DNA from: Populus alba
Lineage: Eukaryota; Streptophyta; Magnoliopsida; Malpighiales; Salicaceae
Length of the DNA: 64,000 bases
Assembly: GCF_005239225.2 (NCBI RefSeq)
Contig: NC_133302.1
Coordinates: forward strand, 10,759,991-10,823,990
Reading direction: 5' to 3'
Shown: positions 12,001 to 25,149 of the stretch, piece by piece
Numbering within the stretch: position 1 is the first letter of the stretch
Layout of the letters: the number at the start of each line of letters is the position of its first letter
Position numbers and translations under genes: made by a program
The notes under the pieces: generated by a model
What the model was told of the DNA's origin: nothing
What the model saw: only the letters and a program-made list of their open reading frames with translations
The model's database searches: none

Positions 12001-13400
12001 TGGATATTTATTAGAGTTGTAAAGACTGATACATATTATGTTCCTTTTCAAATAAAAAAAAGCAGTTGTTCTCATAAGTTGACGTATAAGGGATACCTAA
12101 AACTAATATGTAGGTGCTTGTCATAAGATATGTATACTGAATTAACCACATGAGAATTTCATATGGAGAAATCACTTATACCTATGGAAAGACTCACGTG
12201 ACGATTGTATAAGTAATTATTAAACTTGAGATCACTAAGTTATTTTATATAAAGAATGTTATGCTTTGATCATGTTACGTGCTATCTTATTCGAGATAAC
12301 GAAGGGGCATACATTATGTATAACATGAACTATAAGTGATCAAGAGAGGATTCATCACCTTAAGTGGATTAGGAAAAATATTCAATTTGTTTTCAAATAA
12401 TATTGACCGAGAAATCCTTAGCTAAAATGAAATAAGATTTGAAAAGAGTTTCAAATTTAATTCAAACAATCAATGACTATTATGTAAAGAACAAACATGA
12501 TTTAACATGGCAGACATACTCCGTGCTTTAATGTTAATTTAGAACATTATTGATAAAAAGATATTAATTATACTGAGAAATCGATCACTGAAAGGCTAAG
12601 TCAAACTATTAATGACTTTTCTAATATTTAAGGGATCATGACACGTTACTAGACAATGTACCTGATCTTCAAATATAAATTAATCAATTGTTGAATTAAT
12701 AATAAATTAAATAGTTTAATTTTATTTAATTATAATTATAATTTATATTTAGGCCAACATATTAGAAACCTAATGAGTCACTCACATTAAGAATTATTAG
12801 TTAGAAATAAAAATGTGATAATTTAATTAAGTGTGACTTGATTAAAATATATTTTAGAAATTAAGGACTCGAATATAATTAATACATGAATTATATTTCT
12901 AGATCTAGAAAAAATCAAGTAAGGACTTGATGGAGTTAATTTCTAAAATTATCCTAAATTAATATATTGATATTATTCAAGAGGCAAATTGATATTTTGC
13001 CAATTTATAGGGTTTTTCAGATTTTTCTATAAATAGCAAGTCATGCTTTTTTATTTTTGGTGTAGTTGCTTGTTAGATAGAAAAACTACGTAAATCACAT
13101 AATAGAAAGTTAGCACTTTAGGCATAGCAATCTCTCTTTTTTAAATAGAAATTTAAAAGATTTCTCACTAATGGTTTTGTGTTGATTATACTGTTAGAGG
13201 CCGTATAATTGGATAACTTATAATTTGTGATAATATAAATTTTAAAGAATTATTCAAAGCCAAACAAAAAATTATATTTTTAAATAATAAATTTCTAAAC
13301 AATTTTAGTTCTGTCTAATAAGATTATAAAAACTTCCAAGTAATTTTTATTTTATTATTTCTACTACATGAATGATATTCAACAAACCCAACATTAATTT
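9076..13400. other. AT-rich non-coding block, possibly a non-autonomous LTR element interior
   Basis: There is no open frame of note across 4.3 kb. A GC-richer patch (9340-9500) contains the repeated phrases gcagcgct and gctgcctct. The block ends with a phrase caaacccaaca near 13394 that could be a terminal CCAACA. The lack of coding sequence after an LTR/PBS-like start would fit a large retrotransposon derivative, but I cannot show paired LTRs. Confidence 0.35.
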
Positions 13401-14990
13401 TCTTGTAGTATAGTTGGTGGAACTGGAAGCTCTTACCAGGCAAAAACATGGTCACAAACAGACAACAATGTAAGAATTAAACTCAAATTTTGATATAACT
13501 AGATGGCTAACAAGAATGAGAATTTAAGAGCTAGATACACTCAAACACGTTTATATAATTAAATCAACACTGATGACATACAATGTTTCTGCTTCCTCGC
13601 TCCTGTGCTCCACTTGCTAGAACAAACATGGATACCGACCACCAATGTTTCTTCAAAATTGTCCGACTGCTGTGTCAGATTTGCCTACTATATCGAAAAG
13701 AAAACAAGAATGTTTACAAGGAATTTCGTGATTCCTGTTCCAGGCCTGGAGAAAAGTAAGGCTTAATTCATCAGCCTTTGAAAAAAGCACGCTCTTTACA
13801 AGCCCTTTCCCAGCTTCACCTACAGCCTTTGAGACATCAACGGGGTCTTCTTCCTCACCTCCTTCCTCTCGATCCTGTTTCTGGGAGAAGTAAGCAGAGG
13901 GATCAAGTGAATGTATTTGATAGATTTCTAAGCTTCTCCAGAACAGATTATATCATCAGAGGATATTTTGAATGACACTCCATTCTAACTCTGAACAAGA
14001 TCTCTCCCATGTTAGTCCATTAATGAAACAGTACGATTTTATAAAATCAAGTCCCGATTTCTCCAGTCAAATTAGATTCTATTGATACTTCAACAGCAAC
14101 CCGCATTGGATTTCAAACAACCCTTAACAAAAAAACGGATAAAATTAAACACCATGTAATAATGTGATCTTCCGTAGTGACAAAATGTTGCATATTGCAG
14201 TTGAAAATGCAGGAGTAAGAACTGTTTTGGGACTGACGTATATGAGAGGAAGGAGGCTGGCTGCGCCATGCGAGAGGGAGGGAGGGCGGCTGTTGGTTGT
14301 GCCGTGCGAGAGAAAGGGAAGATCGCACCGCGCGCGAGAGAGGGACGAGGGTGACTGTTTTTGTGGGGGGGGGGGAGGGTGGCTATCTCATTATTGGATG
14401 AAAAAGAGAGGGAAAAAAACCCTTTTTTTTTTTTTTCAATGTTGCTTATAGGAATTTTTAATGACATTGTATATTAATAAATAAAACCAAGTTCTAAGGT
14501 TTAAGCACCGTAGATTTTCTCATAACTTGAAAATAATAGGATTTAAAATGAAAAAAAGAAGAATTGAAATTATGAACTTAATAAAAGAAAAGGAGAAAAA
14601 ATTGAATGAAAGACAAACCACAAGTTATATATTATTTATAAATGGAAAGAGAGGGCAGATGAGAAGGAGCACGTGCACATCACTACGACGAAGGAAGCAA
14701 AAGAAGAGGGCAGATGAGAAGGAGCACTCTCCCTCGACGCTTCCTTCCTTGCTTGCTTCCTTCCCTCTTCGGTCAAAGATGAAAAGAGAGAGAGAAAGAG
14801 AGAAAGAAACTGAGGAGAGCAAGTTACGAAGGCAGTGAAACATGAAAAACAAAACGTTAAAAATTAAAACAAAAAAACCAACAACCTTAGCTTCGCTTTG
14901 CTTTGCTTTTTATTATTTTTATTAATGAAAAACTAATTAATTAATAACATCAATGGATGGATCGATTCCACCATTAGAATTCCTCAAGTC
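13401..14990. other. Intergenic region upstream of the F-box/kelch gene
   Basis: This region holds low-complexity purine- and pyrimidine-rich stretches, a G run near 14367 and a duplicated phrase gggcagatgagaaggagcac at about 14653 and 14709. Short open frames (13778-13975, 14090-14467, 14527-14838) overlap these simple sequences and are not convincing genes. The promoter of the downstream gene probably lies in its last few hundred bases, but I see no unambiguous TATA box. Confidence 0.5.
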
Positions 14991-15243
14991 CCTCCCTCTC
15001 CCCCTCTAGAGAGAGAAACATTAGAGAACAATACTAATCTTTTTCATGTTTTACCATCATAAACAAGAACCAAAACCAAAACCATGGATGAATAGAGAAA
15101 GATATAGCTGCTTTACTTTAGAGAGAAAAAAGAAAATCTGAAGATTTGAGCTTTTCAGAGAGAGAGAAACTACTGCTTCTTTAAACTGATCTGATCGGCT
15201 CCAGTTTTATCTCTGCGTGAGAGAGAGAATTCAGCCATTCAAG

Positions 15244-15581
15244 GTGAGACCCACAAGCAAAGAGACTTCCTTTTTTTTCTTTATTGAAATGAAATTTATA
15301 GTAGTCTGATTTGATGGTGAATTTATATTTTGGTTAAGGATTGATGCCTTTGACTTCATTGCATGATTGGATCTGTATCCTTTCTGGGTTCTTCTTGCCC
15401 TTGCATCTCGATTTATCGCATGTTAGATTTGATGTTTCTTTTTGTCCATGTCCAATCTGTTGCCACTTGAAGTTGATGTTATTACTTAGTTGCAATTTAT
15501 GTTAATTAATTAACAACTTGTTTTGACAGTTTATTGTTTTTTCTTTTCTTTTTAATCTGCTTTAATTGATTGGTGTTGCAG
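15244..15581 (+). other. Intron in the 5' UTR of the F-box/kelch gene
   Basis: The donor AAG|GTGAGA at 15244 and the acceptor tggtgttgcag ending at 15581 bracket a T-rich segment of 338 bases. The GA-rich sequence before it (about 15000-15243) looks like a plant leader exon, and the coding frame starts 32 bases after the acceptor. Splicing is inferred from consensus sites only. Confidence 0.65.
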
Positions 15582-15613
15582 AAGGAAAACCAACCCAGTT
15601 CTGAAAAAGAAGA

Positions 15614-16954
15614 ATGGTTTTTAGAGATGTTATCAAGGAACCAAAGGTGAAGGTGGAAAGGGCAAATTGTGATTCATCTGTTATGGTTGGTTTGCAAAAT
15701 TGCGTTATTTTGCAGCCTCCCGTGAACGTAGAGCAAGGCTTAGGACTTTTCCAGAAGAATTTGCGTTTACTGGCTCATATTCTCTCAGAGAGAAAGAATA
15801 ACCATTCGGAAAATGTTAGAATTGGTTTGTTGGAAAGAGAGAGTTTGAATTCTGATTATGAACCTATGGACACGGGAGAGAATCGTGATGGGCAAGCATC
15901 CGAAGACAGTCTCTTGCCTGGTCTTTATGATGACGCCGCAATAGATATTTTGGCATGGAGTTGCAGATCGGATTACCCCAATTTTGCTTGTCTGAATAAG
16001 AAATTCAAAGCACTGATTGAAAGTGGGTGTTTATATAAAGTGAGGCGGCATCTTGGTGTTACTGAGCACTGGATTTATTTAGCTTGTATTTTGATGCCTT
16101 GGGAAGCCTTTGATCCTGCAAGGCAGAGATGGATGCGATTACCCAGGATGCCTTGCGACGAATGCTTCACTTATGCAGATAAGGAGTCTCTTGCAGTAGG
16201 AACTCAGCTACTTGTTTTTGGGCGTGAGTTGTTAGGATTTGCTGTTTGGATGTATAGCTTGCTTACCCATGACTGGTCCAGATGCCCTCCAATGAACTTA
16301 CCCCGTTGTTTGTTTGGTTCAAGCAGCCTTGGGGAAATTGCTATTGTTGCTGGAGGAAGCGACAAGAACGGATGTATTATGAGATCTGCTGAGCTTTATA
16401 ACTCTGAACTGGGTACTTGGGTAACTTTGCCAGATATGAACTTGCCCAGGAAATTGTGTTCTGGCTTTTTTATGGATGGGAAGTTCTATGTCATCGGGGG
16501 CATGTCAAGCCAAACTGATTGTTTAAGTTGCGGTGAAGAGTATAACATTGAGACAAGGACATGGAGGAGGATAGAGAACATGTACCCTCTTCCCAGTGCA
16601 GGTCATCCTGCCATGCGTTCTCCTCCACTGGTTGCTGTTGTAAATAATCAACTTTATTCCGCTGATCAAGCAACCAATGAGGTCAAGAGCTACAACAAAA
16701 CTACTAATTCGTGGAGTGTTGTTAGGAGGTTGCCAGTTAGGGCTGACTCTTCCAATGGCTGGGGATTAGCATTTAAAGCATGCGGTACCAGCTTATTGGT
16801 GATTGGAGGGCATAGAGGTCCTCAAGGTGAAGTTATTGTGCTACATACATGGGATCCTCAGGACAGAAGCACAGACAGACCAGAATGGAATGTTCTTGCT
16901 GTCAAGGAGCGAGCGGGTGCTTTTGTGGCAAACTGTGCTGTAATGGGATGTTAA
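15614..16954 (+). CDS. F-box/kelch-repeat protein, intact, 446 aa
   Basis: This single uninterrupted coding exon encodes a probable substrate receptor of an SCF (Skp1-Cullin-F-box) E3 ubiquitin ligase. Residues about 100-145 form the F-box ([20 protein letters not shown] onward), which would contact an ASK/Skp1 adaptor. Kelch motifs follow. The clearest are at 244-285 ([19 protein letters not shown]) and 291-330 ([16 protein letters not shown]), with weaker ones at about 195-235, 341-375 and 395-440, building a substrate-binding beta-propeller. The C-terminus NCAVMGC and overall layout match the Arabidopsis SKIP11/At1g74510/At5g60570 group, where an intronless coding region is usual. The ATG at 15614 is the first after the leader intron. 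The N-terminal 95 residues are low-conservation and polar. I see no premature stop or frameshift. The substrate cannot be predicted. Confidence 0.93.
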   Translation: MVFRDVIKEPKVKVERANCDSSVMVGLQNCVILQPPVNVEQGLGLFQKNLRLLAHILSERKNNHSENVRIGLLERESLNSDYEPMDTGENRDGQASEDSLLPGLYDDAAIDILAWSCRSDYPNFACLNKKFKALIESGCLYKVRRHLGVTEHWIYLACILMPWEAFDPARQRWMRLPRMPCDECFTYADKESLAVGTQLLVFGRELLGFAVWMYSLLTHDWSRCPPMNLPRCLFGSSSLGEIAIVAGGSDKNGCIMRSAELYNSELGTWVTLPDMNLPRKLCSGFFMDGKFYVIGGMSSQTDCLSCGEEYNIETRTWRRIENMYPLPSAGHPAMRSPPLVAVVNNQLYSADQATNEVKSYNKTTNSWSVVRRLPVRADSSNGWGLAFKACGTSLLVIGGHRGPQGEVIVLHTWDPQDRSTDRPEWNVLAVKERAGAFVANCAVMGC

Positions 16955-18400
16955 TGCTCTGCTTCATTCCTATCCTTGGTGCAAAACCTTTGACTTACGG
17001 ACAAAACCAAATGTTAAATTGATTGGGAAGGTGACACTTGTTTTGTCATTATCATTTTTATCGCGAACTTTACGATGTTAACCTGTATTTTATTTCTATC
17101 CTGATGCATATTGATTTCATGGAACATAGAAGATGGTCGTTATCCTGTTGTGATTCCATTAAAGCAGGACCCTGAGAGGAAGAATTTGAAGGCAGTCCTA
17201 TGCTTCAGAATTTTTTTATTTGAAGTGGCTGCTCTCAAGACTAAAACCTGGACACGTGATACCATGTGATTGTAAGCCCATAATTATGTATTTGTAACAT
17301 TCTGTATTTGAGTTGTTAAAGGTATTCAGATGATCATAATTGACCACACATTGACATTGAAAGTCATATGATATGGTCTAGATCTCATAATGCTCATTTC
17401 TGTGGATATTTCTTTGAGGTGCTCTGAATTTTGTTAATTCTCACAGTTGATTCTCTTGGTTTTCGTATTTTTCTTCGTTCATTTATAATGCAGCAGTGAT
17501 CCTTATGGTTGTTTCATTCTTTGCATTTGTGGCCATGCTCTTCCGCTGCCCTACACTAAATTTCAGGTTTTGAAGCTCATGCCGTACCGGCCTCCTGGAA
17601 GAAATTACTTGAAACTTATGATCTGGGAAAACCTCATTAGGACATGATGCTTCCTGTCTGGTTTCTAAGTAAACCAGAGTGTAGCTTAAACCCCAGAATC
17701 TGGTTCCTCGGTTATTTGCTTAGAGATTAGAAATGCACAGGCTTGATCTTGACTCACAAGTGTTACATGGGAGCATGGACATGGCTTAACAGCTTTGACA
17801 AACATGCACAAATTACAGCGTGATTCCTTCCATTTTAGATGGGAATCGGTTTATTTATACAGGAGGAAGCGATGCAGGTCTGCTAACCTTGAAGTTCTTG
17901 TGCTCTTCATAATTTTTTAATGCATTTATGCACTATCTAATCTTTTGCGATTCTTTCCCTCACCAGAGCAAGGTCCTTTCAGTAGGAGAGTGATATCGTA
18001 GATTTTCAACGATCCATAAAATGTTTGCCTGAAACTGTTTGAGGAAAGTCAAAGTTCAAATATGTCCCGCATTACATGTTTTTAGGGTTGAGGAAGGTCC
18101 ACCCTCCCTCTCAGAAGGTAATGATTGGGGTGGCGGCGGGTGGCTGTCTCTGCGTAAAACTCCACTGCCAAATCTGATCTGATGACACCACCACCCTTTA
18201 GATCCTCATTTGCTTTACGTACCAGCCTCTTTCAAAGGAGGTATCAGATGCCGTGACAGAGTCCCTCATTTTTTTTGGTTTTAGCAACTTCTGTCTATTC
18301 AGTTTTTGCTGGCTGGCCTAAGTTGTTAAGTGGCAAGAAACTGAGTGCGGTGAATGCCCTCAGCCGACGGTCCGTGGTTTGAGCTTCGATTGGAATTGTA
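16955..18400 (+). other. 3' UTR and downstream intergenic DNA
   Basis: The sequence after the TGA-free TAA stop region is T-rich and typical of a plant 3' UTR for the first few hundred bases. A polyadenylation site cannot be placed with certainty. From about 17300 to 18400 I see no gene. Confidence 0.5.
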
Positions 18401-18409
18401 ATAGATATT

Positions 18410-18690
18410 ACAGGATAAAATATTTTTTATTTAGTAATATATTAAAAAAAAAAGTTATTTTTAATATTAATATATTAAAATGATCTGAAAATATAAATTT
18501 TTTTTTTAAAATTTTAAACAAAACAAATTTTCAATTTTAAAAGAACAGTGTCAACATGTTTTCAAACATAATTTTAAATTGAATTTAATAGGTTGATATT
18601 AAAAATAAATTTAAAAAAATAAAAAATATTATTTTAATATATTTTTAAATAAAAAAAACTATACAAAACAAATTCTTACACGCTTTTAAT
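18410..18690. mobile_element. Decayed MITE related to the 6938-7150 family
   Basis: The left part contains atattaaaatgatctgaaa, and the right part contains the reverse-oriented counterpart ttgatattaaaaataaattt followed by tattattttaatatattttt. Both are variants of the interior of the MITE at 6938-7150. The two halves in opposite orientation suggest either a palindromic element or two fragments. Confidence 0.45.
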
Positions 18691-18774
18691 CAGGCCGGAG
18701 TTGAAAAGACGGAGTTGAAAAGGCAAACAAAGTGGCTCAAAGATTGGCAGTGACCCCTATTGTTCAGCCGCAAG

Positions 18775-20497
18775 TTTTTTTTTTTTTTTTTTTTTTTTTA
18801 AAGTTGTCATTTTCATTTAAATCAGACCTTACATAAGCACCATCCTTCACACAGTTGACTTGCATTACACATGAATTTTTGCAAAACCCTCTACAGTGGT
18901 ACAGAGCTGCTGGTGTTGACCTCGTGTCTCGAATGTCTTCCAATCTTCTTAACCTGCAAACCGTCACTCTCCTAGTCTTCTTGGAGGAGGAAAACAACAT
19001 AAATGTCTTTAACGAGGCAAGATGCAGTGAACATGGGAATGATGGTCAACCATTTCAAAAGATCTACGTCTTAAAGCAATCTGAGCATCTCTCCAAAAGG
19101 CATCAATGGAATGCAATTTGACTATTCCAATTTGACTACACAGCCTGACATCCTTGGCTTTTATGCCCCTTAGCAATAAAGCATCAAGGTGGAATCTGCC
19201 ATATAATATCTAGCAGCCAATATCATCTTGACATATACCAAACTTCCATATTACAGAACCCAAAGTTTACTGTAGAATCATACATCAATTTACCGTGATT
19301 CATCCTCTAGGTGTCTTTGAAGATCGAACAGAAGAAACTTTTAGAGCCACTTCATGCAAACTGCTGAGGTCTACACGTCAAGATATCATCCCCCTATGGA
19401 CCTTTGTTTCTGACACTGTAATGGCCTTTCTGTCGGCAACAGATATCCTCCAAAAAAAATCAAAGCACGGTTTTGCCTCGTCTTGCATTTTGGGTTTGTA
19501 GATCCATCACATCGAGATTCTAAAACTATTACTAATCTCTCTTGGTTAGCATGGTGGGAACGAAACGAAGAAAATGGTCGGAGTGAAATATCCCATTTAT
19601 GATGATAAAATCAGCAACACAGTAAAATATTCACATAGCAATGGGCATCTGAATTCAGTTCGACTTGTTTCACCATTATCCTATCCAAATCCATTCACTA
19701 ATTCAAGCACAACTCACATTATCAGAAAATTGAAACAAATTTCAAAACAGAGCTCACCTCTGTTCCTCGAGTTTGTTTTAGCTTAGGTCATTTTTGTAAT
19801 CCTCAGGAATACATGAGATACTGAAAGCTAGTGTGCTCATGATCAAGCTGGAGCGAATCCTAGGCAGTTAGCAGTCAGATAGCAGTTATATGTTATTCAT
19901 AAACTACTTTTTATTAGAACAGTATAAATAAGAAAGGCGTGCTTTAGGTGCCTAAGGAAGCAGGTACCTAGTTTTGGATTGTAGTAATCATCTTACAAGT
20001 ATGCTTCCTGCAAGACAGACACACAACATCAAGATAAGTGGTCTGCTGATAGAGTACTTGCATGATAATTAATGATCCATAATGATGACGAGATTGCTGT
20101 ATAAGCAGGAAGCATAGGTGGGTTCCAACCAGCAATAGGAGCTTTCAGATGATGCTAGGTAAGGACTAGTGATGGGAAAGGAAGAGAGACAACACTCTCT
20201 TCCTTTAAACATGAGATGACAGAAAACAATTGATTTGTCCCATGCATTTTGGCATTTTTCAAACTCCTCATAGCAAGTCTACTACATAAATCCAATGGCA
20301 CCAAGCACATGTTATGCATAAATGATTATGACACTACTTGAAGTCTGTTGCTTCATAGATGTCTTGACTGTCAAATTTGTAGTGTCTTAAAAACTGCCGT
20401 CCAACAATAAACAGTTGGGTTTTAATCAGCTTGATGAGATGAATAAAGTGGGATAGAGGAAATTATTCAATTAGCAAATGCTTACACAACGTATACA
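18775..20497. other. Non-coding region downstream of the GTG pseudogene, with a 25-base poly-T
   Basis: A poly-T run at 18775-18799 could be the A-tail of a minus-strand transcript or retroposed sequence. Upstream of it on the minus strand, a frame at 18764-19000 is open but matches no family I know. The rest could include the ancestral 3' flank of the GTG copy. No gene is supported. Confidence 0.4.
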
Positions 20498-20651
20498 TCA
20501 ATCGACTGGGTGTTTACCGGACTGGCAAGACTTGTAATGTGCAGAAAGCAAAAGCAGTGAAAGGAAAGCACTTGCTACAAAGATTGCATCAAACCACCAG
20601 TGATAGAAGTCGAGCTGAATTTCTCCACCTAAGACTTCTGTTATGATTATC
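20498..20651 (-). pseudogene. GTG pseudogene: intact last exon
   Basis: After an acceptor (ccttggcag) this exon encodes [20 protein letters not shown] and [20 protein letters not shown], ending GKHPVD and a TGA stop at 20498-20500. It is the conserved GTG C-terminal segment including the last membrane helix. Its 154 bases are free of stops and indels, unlike the upstream exons. Confidence 0.85.
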
Positions 20652-20659
20652 CTGCCAAG

Positions 20660-22650
20660 GATAACAGTTCAAAAATAATCAGTAACACGTTGAAAGCATC
20701 CCAGTTAAGCAAATAATAAATAACAAGTAGCAACAAATTAATCTGCATTCTTGTCATCTTTTAGCTTTGCATTTATAAAGAAAGAAGATTGGTTTGGTAA
20801 ATTTTCAGAAACTAGAAGGATTCGATCATCCGATTCCAAACAAAGTCATAGATTATGCGTGGTTACATGCAGTGCATAACAATTCACGGTATGAAATTTG
20901 TGGTAAACTGAAACAAACAAATCTACATACACATCGATATTGTGCAAGTTAATTAACCAAAGAATAATACTTATATTTTCAAGAGAATGAACAAAAGATC
21001 CACACATCTAATAAGAATTTGCTATCTGAAATACTGGAAAAACTTGCCTAACAGGGTCAGGAATCATCACCTTACAAAAAAAATTGACAATCTAGTCTGG
21101 TGACACCATTTTTGTAATCATGTCTGACAATAAATAATCCAGTATTTAGTGCATGTGGTCTTATTTCAGTAACAGATTTTGTTTTCCCTCTTTCTTCTAA
21201 AAATGAAATGTTCAACATGAGGACTTCCCAGAAGCTTCGGAAACAGATGCTATCCCCTAGTTGAACTGAGCCATTAAAAAATAAATGGGGATTTCAAGAT
21301 AGCACATTTTAGCAATGCAAGACAACTTCAGCAACAACATTTAAGACATATTTGGGATAAACTAAGGACATTTCAGTATTCAGGAAATTGGGATCTCAAA
21401 TTGATTTGAAAAGATGCTTGACAGTTTCCTTCACAGATATGCAGAGGAGGAAAAAATGCTGAAGACAAGCATGCTGTTAAACAACTGATCATGCACGGCA
21501 AATATTCTTCTTCCAACTGCGGGGAAATTGCCACGCGATGCAACTGCAATTTCTGTGAAAAACAAAATTCAAATTTTTGGCAAACAACATTCAGGTCGCA
21601 ATGCCAAATACACTCGAATCTAACATGACTCAAATTTGTGCCTCTTTCAGAGGTTCCTTGTTGTCCGATACTTGTTTACTTATCAGATAATAAAAGAAGA
21701 AAAAGAAAAAACAAAATACAGGTGCGCCTTGTAGATTTCTCTCTTCAAAGAGTCCATGTCCTATTAAAAATAAGTCATGACTAGCAAATAAGAAAAGAAG
21801 AAACTCTAATACACAAATCACAAAAAGGAAATTGAAAGTAAAATATCCTTCAAAAGATTTGTAAAGAATCATCGAACTGATATAACAAACAAGATTCCTA
21901 TGAATAACAGGGAAATGTACTGCACACCATAAATATATGTAAGACAGCAGCTTCAGCCATGCAATACTTCATACAATTCTTTTGACACAAAAATGTATAT
22001 AAAGACATAATGCAAAAAATACAATTCTTGTAAATAGAGCATGAAAATCAGAGTAATTTTACACATGCAAGTAATCACATAACTAACTTTATTTGAGGGT
22101 CAAGCAGTATTCACGTCACATGAATATGGCTTTTTTAAAAATAATCTAAAGCATCCACTGTGAGAAAACCATTTATATGTGGAAGGCACCAATAGTCTTT
22201 GAGTTTTGTGAGGAGGTATACTGGGAAAACAATCAAACCAATTCTCATCATTTTAAAACCAAGCAATTTACTTTAGATTACTCTTGTATTGCCACACTTT
22301 GTCAACAACCTGTAAGTTCACCTTATCATTCCCGCTTCAGTTAATTCCAAAAGAAAAACATGTTTTTAAGTGCCTAACACCCTTCCGTAAAACTGACCTT
22401 TTTGGCAATGCATCACGGCCACAACAGACCCAACTGTTGATAGATCAACTTTGTGGTTCTGTCTAGTTAGAATTTGACTTAACTAACTATATTTATTAAG
22501 TTTAGTGACAGGAGAAGAGATCCTACAAACAAGAATGAATGCAATGATAAACTATTAACATTACAAAAGGTGGCAGGTTACATGCTAGGATCTTGAATAA
22601 TGAAATTAACATGCAGGTAGTCATTTATTTACTATTACAAGTAACATTCA
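20660..22650 (-). other. Region where the missing GTG exons should lie
   Basis: In intact homologues the exons for the segment between LLSQ and the last exon (about 65 residues with the FFFAVSRVGSGSSSN motif) would be here. I read both strands and found no trace. The interval is AT-rich with short unrelated frames (21373-21633, 21630-21872). Confidence 0.5.
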
Positions 22651-23954
22651 TAGCTAAACTGTGATAATAATGCAGCGTTAATTCCTATATAAAGAACTGT
22701 AAAATTATGCTGACAGTCCTTGTCCCAAGATCAACTGAAACAGCCTGTAAAAAACAGTATTATATAAGAATCACATAAAAAAGATGGTAACAAATGATTT
22801 TCTGATTTGAAACCATGCATTGAATTACAAAGTTGAGCATGTCAATAGAAGGAATCATTGAGGGGCAGTAAATTACCTCCTTGAAAATAACACTCTGCAG
22901 AGGCTGCACCAAGCAAATAGAGTATTCAGTCACCTTGCTTTATTCATGCATTGCATTGAAATTAGAAAATGAAAAGTATATTAACGGACACCTAAAATAG
23001 TTCATTCATTGCCAATAGAAAAAATTATTGCATCAGATTCAACAGACTTTTGAAATTGAAAACAGTTGAAGGAATTAAAAACAAAATTATTGCGTACACT
23101 AAATTGGAGGGTTCTAGTTTAAGGTTAGATCAATTGTTTCCTTCGGTTAAAGGAGGTAAAACTTAGTATTGTTTTCTTCAGTTAAAGTAAGGAAAACTTA
23201 GTTTTCACGTTAAGTGACAGACTTCCACTAATCTCTCATCGGTACCACAGAGAGCATAAATAATCCATCTCAAATGAGAAAAATAGAACATCCAGAAAAG
23301 CAACTCCCTAAAGCTGATGCCAGTTGCTAATATTGTAATGTAATGACATTATTTCAGGATTTTGATTAGTTCCTAACCCATAAATCCAGTAAATGATTAC
23401 GGACTCAGCACACCAAACCCATCATTGGAATTCACTCAACTCAAAAAGATCAAAACGCAATTCAAAATAAGATCTCATAAAGTACTTCTTGAACAATGTG
23501 TCCATAACATCAAAAGTTTGCATGACTGATATCCTTCATTAAATGGGTGCAAGATTTGGCGGATAATTCCGAACAATAATTAATAATTGCATAAAAATAA
23601 AAATTTGATGGATTCAAGAATATGAAAGAGATAACTCAAACTAATCAGCTGTCAACCAAAGGAAGAATTGAGTAAAAAAAAAAAAAACATAATTCATATT
23701 TGATGTCTGACTATCATTTGATACTTGGATTCTGAAAAAAGCAGAAGTGGAAACAAAATTGGCAATAATGAAAGTGTCAATAATTCCAGCACTCTGCAAT
23801 GAACATCAAAGCCATCAGAATTTTGTTGGTAAGCATGAAATTCAATTTAATAGCACATGGAGGCATTTTTCACATGGAAGACAAATCTTAGAGAATGTCC
23901 GAAGACAAATCTTTTTACAAGTGTCCAAAATGTTGTACTGGTTAAGAAAACCTA

Positions 23955-24055
23955 ATTAGAGTTTAACTTTTGGGTCTAGCTCAAGCACTAAGAGGTAAGA
24001 AGGTTTTGCTAAGCTCCCAGGGCAAATCCTCCCAATCAAAAATTTATATGCAGTT
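23955..24055 (+). mobile_element. Possible tRNA-derived SINE fragment in a GTG intron
   Basis: The string tagctcaagcactaagagg (A-box-like) followed about 35 bases later by gggcaaatcctccc (B-box-like) has pol III promoter spacing. No tail or target-site duplication is clear. Weak call. Confidence 0.25.
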
Positions 24056-24927
24056 CTCTAACAAATATCTTTTCTAGTAAATCAACCCCTAAATAAAAAT
24101 CAAACCTAGAAATTAACACACATACCGAAGACAATTCTAATGGAACTTAAGATCGCATTTATCTTCAAACCCCCAGAACCCACACATAGCCCTCAAAAAC
24201 TTGAGTATTAATGAGAGACAGCATTTTATTAACCATGCATGTGGAATTTATTCTAAGAGACAAACAAGATAGAAACTGAACCTCACATTAAACAAATTTT
24301 GCATAAATCAGTTTGCACACAAAAGGCATCCAAAAGATCCTCATTCTTCTATCAAAGAATGTCTTAACCATACTTTAATCATTTTGTACACATAATAGAC
24401 AGAGGATGCATAGCCAAGTAAATACTGCATGTGACCCCTCCAAGTTTGAGAAAAAGCAGCTGCCTCCTGCAAAGATAAGAAAGCAGAAGATATAAGAGCT
24501 GGTTGTTCAGAATGAGGGGAAACAAACATTATAGAATATTTGTTTTTCTGTTTTTAAGAAAAAAATGGAAATAATTAACACGTCCACCAAGTCATATAAA
24601 TACCCCTGCATCAAGACACATATAAAATCTCCCTCTTCAAGTGACCAAACTCCTTTCTCTGAACGTAATGCACTCTTTTTTCCTATCTCCAAAATCAGGC
24701 CCAAAAAAACATCAAAGAAACAGAACATCCTCATTCAAATAGCTCAATCAAGATATCTAAAAGCCACTGCTTGACATGTTAGACATGTCATTTAATGTAC
24801 TCTCCTCATGACCTTTGTAACTCCAGCTCATAATTATCCTACATATTAAATAAAAAAACATTTTATCCATGAGCTAGTAAAAAATTGAGAATGAAGTGGA
24901 TTTCCAAGAGTCAAAGAGCATATACTA

Positions 24928-25149
<222 letters not shown>

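Noticed and set aside
14090..14852. Several frames of 70-125 codons before the F-box gene
   Set aside because: They are produced by purine/pyrimidine-rich simple sequence, are open on both strands and have no motif.
18340..18400. tRNA-like B-box string near gtggtttgagcttcgattgg
   Set aside because: No cloverleaf can be folded by eye and no A-box lies at the right distance.
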